Positions 61,301-64,000 of a stretch of DNA of 64,000 bases are shown piece by piece (position 1 is the first letter of the stretch; every line of letters begins with the position of its first letter). Origin of the DNA: Leguminivora glycinivorella (taxonomy: Eukaryota > Arthropoda > Insecta > Lepidoptera > Tortricidae). The DNA is taken from assembly GCF_023078275.1 (NCBI RefSeq), contig NC_062994.1, forward strand, positions 13,029,545-13,093,544, written 5' to 3'. Both the position numbers and the translations under genes were made by a program. A model generated the notes under the pieces. That model was not told where the DNA came from, made no database searches, and saw only the letters and a program-made list of their open reading frames with translations.

Positions 61301-63079
61301 TTTCAATAGTGTTATCTGTATTTTAAAAACATAGTGGCAGAAGTAAGCAATGCAACCAAAACGAAGATATATATATATATATATACATTTAAAAAGAAAG
61401 AGGAGTTTTTCTTTTTGCTCCTTTAAAAGGTGTAATCGATACTTATGCTTGAAATTTAGTTTGGTTCTTAAACGACGAATGGGTGGAGGAATATTGTTCC
61501 AGCATTTACTTGCACGGTACCGAAAACTCCCCCTAAAATCAGCAGAACTGTGTCTGGGTACCCGTAGTACGGCCGCTCTTGACGATCGAGGTTGATGGTG
61601 GGTATTAGAGTGCCATACAAGTTTTTTTAATTGTCACTGACATAATATTATTGCAATGGGAAATCGACCTTGTCGTCTCGTGACGTTCAAACGAACCTCA
61701 ACCGTAGGGTGGTGAACCACATTTTTGATCGACTGTACATAGCTCGATCGAACGGATGAACCGATTTAGATTTAGTTTTTATTGTTTGGAAGTCGAATCA
61801 GTCGGGAGTCTGTTATTTTAGCCACGTTTGATGAAAATCGGGCCACCGTGTCGGGGGTGTTGTGAAGATGTGAATGTTCGCAGGTACATGTACCTGGGCC
61901 CGGGCGCGGGGTCGTGGCGCGCATGCGCGCGGTGCGGCGCGCGCGCGCTGGCGGCGGCGCGGGCGGCGCGGGCGGCGCTGGCGCGGGCGTACGACGCGCG
62001 CTTCCTGCCCGCCTGCAGGTGACCGACGCTCATCTAATTCTATCTTAATGACCAGAAACGACTGCAAACTTTGCTATTAGAAAAATTACTAAGTCACAAT
62101 AAATTGGTTAGTAGAAAGATACGTTTAAAAAGTACAACTCTCGTACGGTAGATACAAATACAACAAATTTATTTTGAAAAACATAATTCTACACTGGCTA
62201 TTCTTAAAGACAGAATTTTATAAGGGCAGATTTATACAAATGCTTGAGCTAAAATAGTTCTTGTGTTTCAAACAAAAACGAGAACTAAATTGGTAATTTC
62301 TTTTTAATTATTCACTAATTATTTTAATTATAGCTAATTATTTTAATTATGAATAAACAAAAAACTTATTGCAGCGGGTTCTTAGGTACCTAATTAATTA
62401 TTTTACAACCGTAAGCAAATTTTCTGTATCATCGTACGTCATACAATAGATATCGCTCGCTAGAGTCCCAATTACTCATAATATGGTGAAAATAGTCGCT
62501 CAATATAGATACTTGAGTATTACAAATCTTCGGTCTTGACGGCTGAATCGGTAAAGTTGGAATTAATAATCGAAAGATCGATTCCAGAGGTCGCCTGTAA
62601 GACTTACAGTCAGCAAGGTCAAGCTTACACTTAGTGTCAGCTTGACCTTGCTGGCCGCTTCAAGACGTTTGGTAGAACAAATGGATGCTGATACGCAATA
62701 ATGTGTCATCCCACATGGATTTTGCAATTTATTTATTTATTTTTTTTATTTATCGTATGGCATATATACACTCAACGTCACTGGATTACAATTGTAGAAT
62801 GGAGACTTAAATTAAATTAAATTTTTGCCGTTGCCAGGTACGCTACTGCTTCGTCCGACAAGGTTTTAAAGTCGTCTATGTGACCTGTGTATTTAGTTAG
62901 ATTTTGCAATAAGATGTCAACTCAAAAATTTTACCATTAAACTTGACATTTTATTGCAAAATTCATGTGGGACAAGATAACCCATTATTGCGTATCAGCA
63001 TCCAAATCAACTCTTGACTAATTTTATGTTTCTTTGTTTCAGGTGCGGCGGTAAATGGACTCTGGTCTCAAATTACTAA
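37307..63079 (+). CDS. MED16: Mediator of RNA polymerase II transcription subunit 16 (20 coding exons)
   Basis: This gene encodes the Mediator tail subunit MED16, which links sequence-specific activators to RNA polymerase II in the nucleus. Coding exons: 37307-37368, 37510-37687, 38051-38183, 39197-39323, 40364-40515, 45008-45148, 45658-45774, 46401-46468, 47424-47561, 48085-48177, 48828-48945, 49631-49751, 50281-50367, 51266-51419, 57065-57201, 58579-58724, 59633-59736, 60404-60507, 61884-62018, 63043-63079. They sum to 2352 nt (783 codons plus stop), every intron is GT-AG, and phases match throughout. I recognised the family from the N-terminus (about 1-130; CDLDTPWD, ALEWDSEGKQLL), the segment LLEYAMVSGLDYRDI near 454-468, and the C-terminal Cys set 741/744/771/773 followed by GGKW. 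Residues 1 to about 440 should form the beta-propeller and 455-690 the helical part. The protein is somewhat shorter than human MED16 (about 877 residues). Introns are loaded with transposons; intron 5 carries an amplified splice-site minisatellite. Confidence 0.93.
37510..37687 (+). CDS. MED16: MED16 exon 2
   Basis: Residues 21-80. Acceptor TTACCAG, donor GTGAGT at 37688. It encodes the first propeller blade, with HVYVCDLDTPWDSH matching the family's LDTEHPWD region. Confidence 0.92.
37749..37975. mobile_element. MITE in MED16 intron 2, about 225 bp
   Basis: Inverted ends GGCACTGGTCCCATCAAAAG and TTTGGTGGGACTAGTGCAT, with AGCCATGAGCTAT pairing further in. Confidence 0.7.
38051..38183 (+). 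CDS. MED16: MED16 exon 3
   Basis: Residues 81-124 plus one base. Acceptor CCACTCCAG, donor GTATAA. WD-repeat-like ALEWDSEGKQLLVATTEGEV aligns by eye with the second blade of MED16. Confidence 0.92.
38187..38490. mobile_element. MITE of about 300 bp, copy 1 (intron 3)
   Basis: Ends CTAATTAGTCCATCAGTTAG and CTAACTGACAGACTAAAC; interior GAAGTGACGTCACAAGCCCC. The second copy lies in intron 4. Confidence 0.75.
38555..38818. mobile_element. 264-bp MITE (intron 3)
   Basis: Perfect inverted ends TTATAATAGGCTAGTTTCCT and AGGAAACTAGCCTATTATAA. Confidence 0.8.
38883..39053. mobile_element. 171-bp MITE (intron 3)
   Basis: Inverted ends near GGATCCGCTGCAACATG and CGTTGCAGCGGACCC, extending about 37 bp through TTTTTGTGC and CTAACAC. 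Confidence 0.75.
39197..39323 (+). CDS. MED16: MED16 exon 4
   Basis: Residues 125-166 plus two bases. Acceptor TTACAG, donor GTGAGT. Encodes EHVIKAAFFHNGRRVSC, the position of ALSWLHNGVKL in vertebrate MED16. Confidence 0.9.
39330..39430 (+). repeat. SINE-tail-like repeat (intron 4)
   Basis: GGCCTGGCTAGTCTGTGGCC then AAGAGTAGGCATATTTACAA and a T-run. Related text at 34318-34370. Confidence 0.5.
39555..40315. mobile_element. MITE copy 2 (intron 4), interrupted
   Basis: Same family as 38187-38490. A second repeat of about 425 bp is inserted at roughly 39803-40229 (contains CCACGAGCGAAGCGAGTGGT and a run of GAGG/GTGTTTCC words). Confidence 0.7.
40364..40515 (+). CDS. MED16: MED16 exon 5 (source of the intron-5 minisatellite)
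   Basis: Residues 167-217 plus one base. Acceptor TTATTTTAG. The donor is the first of about 33 tandem copies (A|GTGAGT at 40516). The last 85 bp of this exon and the next 17 bp of intron are the 102-bp unit amplified downstream. Reading past the donor meets an in-frame TGA within 15 nt. Confidence 0.9.
42126..42634. mobile_element. Non-autonomous hAT-like element, copy 1
   Basis: A 509-bp element with short terminal inverted repeats (CACAGA...TCTGTG), inserted in one minisatellite unit and flanked by the direct repeat TCAGCGGGC (9 bp). Family assignment to hAT rests on the 8-9 bp duplication and the terminal CAGAG; no transposase is present. It carries a convincing cryptic acceptor (TTTCACACTACAG ending at 42441). 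Confidence 0.75.
43255..43763. mobile_element. Non-autonomous hAT-like element, copy 2 (duplicate of copy 1)
   Basis: I found no difference from copy 1 on reading the two through, and the flanking minisatellite variants match (the rare TTAGTGGGAGG unit upstream, a GCGCAAGG unit downstream). It therefore arose by tandem duplication of a 1129-bp block, not by a second insertion. Confidence 0.85.
45008..45148 (+). CDS. MED16: MED16 exon 6
   Basis: Residues 218-264 plus one base. Acceptor TTTCCAG just after the minisatellite ends, donor GTAACT. Encodes NGTLIVAAGG, matching the TGGGNIVVATADG blade of human MED16. Confidence 0.9.
45240..45430 (-). repeat. GTCT repeat, minus copy (intron 6)
   Basis: GTGGACCGATTTTCATGAAA ... 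GGGAGCTACGATGCCACAAA ... ATAACACCCCGTCG, the inverse of the plus copies. Confidence 0.75.
45472..45645 (-). mobile_element. Lep1/Helitron-like repeat abutting exon 7
   Basis: AACTAGTTTTTGCCCGCG at the left and TTATAATATTAGTATGGAT at the right; minus orientation. Its end lies about 12-17 bp before the exon-7 acceptor. Confidence 0.7.
45658..45774 (+). CDS. MED16: MED16 exon 7
   Basis: Residues 265-303 plus one base. Acceptor TTTTGCAG; donor GTACTC is weaker than consensus. Encodes LLVGGSALSVWNL. A Lep1-like transposon ends only about 17 bp upstream of the acceptor. Confidence 0.88.
45803..46290. mobile_element. Foldback MITE (intron 7)
   Basis: Inverted ends of about 80 bp: TGAATCAACTTTTTCTTGCC and GTCCCCTGAGTCACGC at the left, and the inverse at 46210-46290. 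Encloses copy 2 of the 8772-8990 repeat. A lone arm of the same element lies at 47627-47710. Confidence 0.75.
46401..46468 (+). CDS. MED16: MED16 exon 8
   Basis: Residues 304-326, ends in phase 0. Acceptor TTATTTTAG, donor GTGAGT. Gly-rich linker ending SDCFNTV. Confidence 0.85.
46484..47333. mobile_element. Pogo-like non-autonomous element (intron 8)
   Basis: Inverted ends CAGTGGAAACT and AGTTTCCACTG. The interior repeats TCCACTT-(A/G)T-AGAGG words many times. Family guess rests on the CAGTGGAA terminus only. Confidence 0.55.
47424..47561 (+). CDS. MED16: MED16 exon 9
   Basis: Residues 327-372, phase 0 at both ends. Acceptor CCACGCAG, donor GTAAGT. Begins VWQQISVLPVEGCAHVC and ends RLYLHRDTHR. 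Confidence 0.88.
47627..47860. repeat. Lone MITE arm plus partial Lep1-like repeat (intron 9)
   Basis: 47627-47710 equals the right arm of the element at 45803-46290; 47712-47850 reads ACTAGCGTTTGCCCGCGGC and GAGAGAGACAAAAAGTAG. Confidence 0.65.
48085..48177 (+). CDS. MED16: MED16 exon 10
   Basis: Residues 373-403, phase 0. Strong acceptor of ten T then CCAG, donor GTAAGC. Contains the basic ATPPKKPKYG (391-399), in the position of the KRPR basic patch of human MED16; possibly a nuclear localisation signal. Confidence 0.88.
48290..48478 (-). mobile_element. Partial copy of the AGGGTTCCGTAG MITE (intron 10)
   Basis: Reads AGCTACGGAACCCTACACTC and GCGTGGCCCGACACGCTCTT, the inverse of the left end at 9686. 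Confidence 0.75.
48500..48760. repeat. Dispersed repeat (intron 10)
   Basis: CATACAATCACGCCTGTATC, GGGTAGGCAGAACACATGAA, CAGGTTGCCAGCCTCTCGCC; a family I recall from moth genomes. Confidence 0.55.
48828..48945 (+). CDS. MED16: MED16 exon 11
   Basis: Residues 404-442 plus one base. Acceptor TTTTACAG, donor GTAAGT. Encodes DMSWLGGVCVCVDTHAQLHV, the last propeller blade. Confidence 0.9.
48955..49570 (-). pseudogene. LINE reverse-transcriptase remnants (intron 11)
   Basis: Minus-strand words decode as GVPQGS three times (near 48975, 49235 and 49362) and as VDLSKAFDT (near 49535). All are interrupted and out of frame with one another. Confidence 0.55.
49631..49751 (+). CDS. MED16: MED16 exon 12
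   Basis: Residues 443-482 plus two bases. Acceptor TGTTATAG, donor GTATGT. Carries SLLEYAMVSGLDYRDIIM, the most recognisable MED16 segment and the start of the helical half. Confidence 0.95.
49752..50280. other. MED16 intron 12, no feature recognised
   Basis: AT-rich, no repeat family assigned. Confidence 0.5.
50281..50367 (+). CDS. MED16: MED16 exon 13
   Basis: Residues 483-511 plus two bases. Acceptor TTTCACAG, donor GTAAGT. Encodes RFTESFQRQPQAFQQFYYQN, an amphipathic helical stretch continuing exon 12. Confidence 0.93.
50680..51188. mobile_element. Non-autonomous hAT-like element, copy 3 (MED16 intron 13)
   Basis: Same 509 bp as the two copies in intron 5, with a few substitutions. It is an independent insertion, flanked by the 8-bp direct repeat GTCCCCTG, which fixes the element ends. 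Confidence 0.85.
51266..51419 (+). CDS. MED16: MED16 exon 14
   Basis: Residues 512-563, ends in phase 0. Acceptor CTCTTCAG, donor GTACAT. Predicted helices with QLMTLAGAWAALAAALRG, then a charged DDRRHDD and HEHDK. A hAT-like MITE ends 77 bp upstream. Confidence 0.9.
52591..52790. repeat. Inner palindrome in the loop
   Basis: Arms of about 85 bp: ATGAGAAATGTTATGAATTT and AAGGCCACATAGTCATAC pair with their inverses on the right. Confidence 0.85.
52791..53339. mobile_element. AGGGTTCCGTAG MITE, full copy (intron 14)
   Basis: Same start and end as 9686-10255, lacking the short internal palindrome present there. Confidence 0.8.
54677..54838. mobile_element. MITE of about 160 bp (intron 14)
   Basis: Imperfect inverted ends AAGTGGGTGATAGGCGTACG and ATTGTACGTCTATCACCCACTT. 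Confidence 0.65.
55038..55280 (+). mobile_element. Lep1/Helitron-like repeat (intron 14)
   Basis: CATACTAATATTATAAATGG to AACGCGAGCGAAGCCGCGGG and AAGGCTAGT. Confidence 0.7.
55444..55570. mobile_element. 127-bp MITE (intron 14)
   Basis: 33-bp perfect inverted ends; the left starts CGTTTTCACATTATCCGATC. Confidence 0.85.
55571..56825. other. MED16 intron 14, unassigned
   Basis: No gene or firm repeat. 56705-56815 has several imperfect GACACA-CT words (CACACTTTGGACACTGGCGA). Confidence 0.4.
56826..57045 (-). mobile_element. Lep1/Helitron-like repeat abutting exon 15
   Basis: ACTAGCTTTTTCGCGTTAAA at the left; GTTTTGCCGTGAAAGACGGA and CAAACAAA at the right, 20 bp before the exon-15 acceptor AG. 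Confidence 0.7.
57065..57201 (+). CDS. MED16: MED16 exon 15
   Basis: Residues 564-608 plus two bases. Acceptor ATTTTCAG, donor GTAAGA. Encodes LTPLRRILQQCVDIATTHL, matching LQALQQLLQWVGDFVLYLL of human MED16. A Lep1-like element ends about 20 bp upstream of the acceptor. Confidence 0.9.
57450..57780 (-). pseudogene. CR1-like LINE C-terminal fragment (intron 15)
   Basis: Minus strand decodes to IEKAQRRSTKMVYGLRNKPY, NQRLASLGLTSLEERKQRGD and HIETFKIIRDYYDLPELKD, a typical RT C-terminus, with breaks near 57560. Confidence 0.75.
57826..57985 (+). mobile_element. tRNA-headed SINE-like repeat (intron 15)
   Basis: TGGCCGAGCGGTTTGAGGC (A box) and CCGGTTCGAATCC (B box), followed by CACTTGGAGGCCTTCGGTCA. 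The 3' half cannot close a tRNA acceptor stem. Confidence 0.65.
58025..58255 (+). repeat. Dispersed repeat, longest copy (intron 15)
   Basis: Same text as 1-157, extended to CACTCGTATCGTAATGTACT. Confidence 0.75.
58278..58483. mobile_element. 206-bp MITE, complete copy (intron 15)
   Basis: 37-bp inverted ends (ATATTGACCGGGATATAGAC at the left). The interior GCATGCATCATGATCACGG and CTTCGCGCGCGTCGG recur at 63138-63400, where the right end is different. Confidence 0.8.
58579..58724 (+). CDS. MED16: MED16 exon 16 (GC-rich)
   Basis: Residues 609-657 plus one base. Acceptor GACGGAG has a poor pyrimidine tract, but phase and the family-like GTALALLRKLVVGARAAG support it. Donor GTGACT at 58725; an alternative pair (GTCCGA at 58718 with exon 17 starting at 59635) would also keep frame and drop two residues. 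Confidence 0.8.
58810..59155 (-). mobile_element. Lep1/Helitron-like repeat with nested LINE 3' end (intron 16)
   Basis: Lep1 text 58810-58955 and 59100-59155. Between them, ACAATACAATACTCTTTATT and CGCTAAAGAGCGATTTCTTC mark a 5'-truncated LINE in minus orientation. Confidence 0.7.
59633..59736 (+). CDS. MED16: MED16 exon 17
   Basis: Residues 658-692, phase 0 at the end. Acceptor TTTTACAG, donor GTATGT. Encodes EECATLCLQLTTPRIWESLP, matching DECCLLPSQLLIPSLDWLP of vertebrate MED16. Confidence 0.88.
59929..60093. mobile_element. 165-bp hairpin MITE with perfect 68-bp arms (intron 17)
   Basis: AGGCTCCCCACAGACAGTCT and onward (59929-59996) is the exact inverse of 60026-60093; the loop is 29 bp. 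Confidence 0.92.
60404..60507 (+). CDS. MED16: MED16 exon 18
   Basis: Residues 693-726 plus two bases. Acceptor CACTACAG, donor GTGCGT. Encodes FEYGIEPEGLRYAPEPPNYG, a Pro-rich linker before the Cys-rich end. Confidence 0.88.
60944..61610 (-). mobile_element. 5'-truncated LINE (intron 18), same family as 10745-14181
   Basis: (ATCT)n tail at 60944-60965, the shared 3' UTR phrase TGGCAGAATATCAGCG, and on the minus strand FRYRASKCWNNIPPPIRR from the ORF2 end. Confidence 0.75.
61884..62018 (+). CDS. MED16: MED16 exon 19 (very GC-rich, Cys pair)
   Basis: Residues 727-771 plus two bases. Acceptor TGTTCGCAG, donor GTGACC. Encodes ACARCGARALAA and an Ala/Arg helix, then FLPAC. Cys 741, 744 and 771 are in the place of the family's CTRC...C set. 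Confidence 0.9.
62680..63004. mobile_element. MITE of about 325 bp (intron 19)
   Basis: Inverted ends of about 47 bp (GGATGCTGATACGCAATAAT and its inverse). The middle (about 62725-62900) looks like an inserted LINE 3' end. Confidence 0.75.
63043..63079 (+). CDS. MED16: MED16 exon 20 (stop codon)
   Basis: Completes codon 772 and encodes CGGKWTLVSNY followed by TAA at 63077-63079. Acceptor TTTGTTTCAG. CGGKW matches CGGLWW at the vertebrate C-terminus, so the end of the protein is secure. Confidence 0.92.
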
Positions 63080-63137
63080 ACGACATGCTGAATATTCATT
63101 ATTTAAGTTTATTTTAAGTTCATGAATTTATTACACT

Positions 63138-63400
63138 TATATTGACCGGGATATAGACCGTGATTACCTTTTTGACTTTTGTCGAGCTCCCGATATTTCG
63201 ACGCAGTTGCATGCATCATGATCACGGAAAAACTGACAAAGGCGGGTGGATGTTAAAGTTGTATAGACAGCGCGCGATCTACCCTCCTTCGCGCGCGTCG
63301 GCTGCGTTCACTTTCAGCGTTACCACTGGTCGCGTTCACACTCGATGGTCTGTCCAAACACACTACACTCACAGTGTCACTACGTTTGTTCAATTCTGAC
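63138..63400. repeat. Repeat related to 58278-58483, in the MED16 3' flank
   Basis: Shares ATATTGACCGGGATATAGAC through CTTCGCGCGCGTCGG, then continues into GCTGCGTTCACTTTCAGCG, absent from the intron-15 copy. Confidence 0.75.
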
Positions 63401-63461
63401 TTCGAATGAATGATGAATTTAGTTTTATAGGTAATTGTAATTAAAATAATGAATTTACCAA

Positions 63462-63467
63462 AATAAA
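63462..63467 (+). promoter_or_regulatory. Candidate MED16 poly(A) signal AATAAA
   Basis: First AATAAA after the MED16 stop, 383 bp downstream. If used, the 3' UTR would include the dispersed repeat at 63138-63400. Confidence 0.4.
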
Positions 63468-63765
63468 ATCAATTTTAGATATTTTAATCAAATGTGATAT
63501 TTGTTTTATTTGTTATTCGGTTTTAGGTTTCCCATTGTGTTTTTCCAACCGCTGGTAAATACTATGCAAATACTTTCTAAAGTATCTAGGTACTTCACAG
63601 CCTGGCAAAATAGAGTCGAAACGGAACTACATTTTTTATTAGTACAAAAGCAAATTTTTACTCAATTTTTCCAGGCTGCATATTTGCAACCCTCTGGCAA
63701 GATTTAAATATTCGTTAAAAGCTACCGCTACCGTCTACTTTTTCATAAAAATTAAACTTTTTTTT

Positions 63766-64000
63766 TGACAAGATACGTATATTTATTGGACATAAAACTT
63801 AAATAACAAATAAATAATATCTAACTCTAAAAAAAGAATAATAAAACAACTTAAAATTAAATTAAAAACTAAACTAAACTAAAATACGTCTAAATAGGGC
63901 CCCCGCGGCATGGTGCCAAAGATGCTGGCAGCATTCCCTCGCTGAATAGCAATGCTAATGCGTTGCGAGAGAAAGCTGCCAGCTCTCTGGTTACCGGTAG
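63766..64000 (-). mobile_element. LINE 3' end, runs off the window
   Basis: A-rich minus-strand 3' UTR (TTAAAATTAAATTAAAAACT) then GCCCCCGCGGCATGGTGCC, CTGGCAGCATTCCCTCGCT; no coding part visible. Confidence 0.5.

Noticed and set aside
61813..62080. Several GC-rich frames on both strands
   Set aside because: Shadows of MED16 exon 19; only the frame joined in phase to exons 18 and 20 is real.

Overview
The window is AT-rich, intron- and transposon-dense eukaryotic DNA and reads as a moth or butterfly (Lepidoptera) chromosome. The evidence is a single widely spaced spliced gene with GT-AG introns, plus several repeat families that I recognise as typical of Lepidoptera: Lep1/Helitron-like repeats, CR1/Jockey-group LINEs ending in short tandem repeats, tRNA-headed SINEs, and a repeat with a GTCT tract. 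I see no bacterial, phage or viral genes, no rRNA, no credible functional tRNA and no CRISPR.

The one host gene I can build with confidence is Mediator subunit 16 (MED16), plus strand, 20 coding exons from 37307 to 63079. The exons join in phase at every junction and give a 783-residue protein. It has the expected N-terminal propeller-like half, a helical C-terminal half (with a LLEYAMVSG segment) and a Cys-rich C-terminus. The introns are packed with DNA transposons, MITEs and LINE remnants. Intron 5 holds a 4.5-kb minisatellite whose 102/111-bp unit is the 3' end of exon 5 plus its 5' splice site, repeated about 33 times and carrying two copies of a 509-bp hAT-like element. Intron 14 holds a roughly 0.93-kb-arm inverted repeat.

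Layout left of the gene: 1-2060 small repeats (a GTCT/GTCC tetranucleotide tract, a Lep1-like element, a SINE, hairpin MITEs); 2090-4118 a decayed LINE interrupted by a second LINE; 4191-8760 a nearly intact two-ORF LINE on the minus strand; 9686-10255 a MITE; about 10430-14181 a LINE with an intact 974-codon ORF; 14547-15473 a decayed mariner-like element; 16404-29283 a 12.9-kb foldback-like element with inverted arms built mostly of a 174-bp tandem repeat and flanked by a 9-bp direct repeat; 30130-31815 a decayed Tc1-like element; then more SINE, LINE and MITE debris. There are hints of an unidentified minus-strand gene (a single C2H2 zinc-finger exon at 33214-33354 and an open frame with a good splice donor at 36562-36751).

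The most interesting observations are the foldback element, the tandem amplification of an exon/5'-splice-site module in MED16, and a canonical -1 frameshift heptamer linking ORF1 and ORF2 of the minus-strand LINE.
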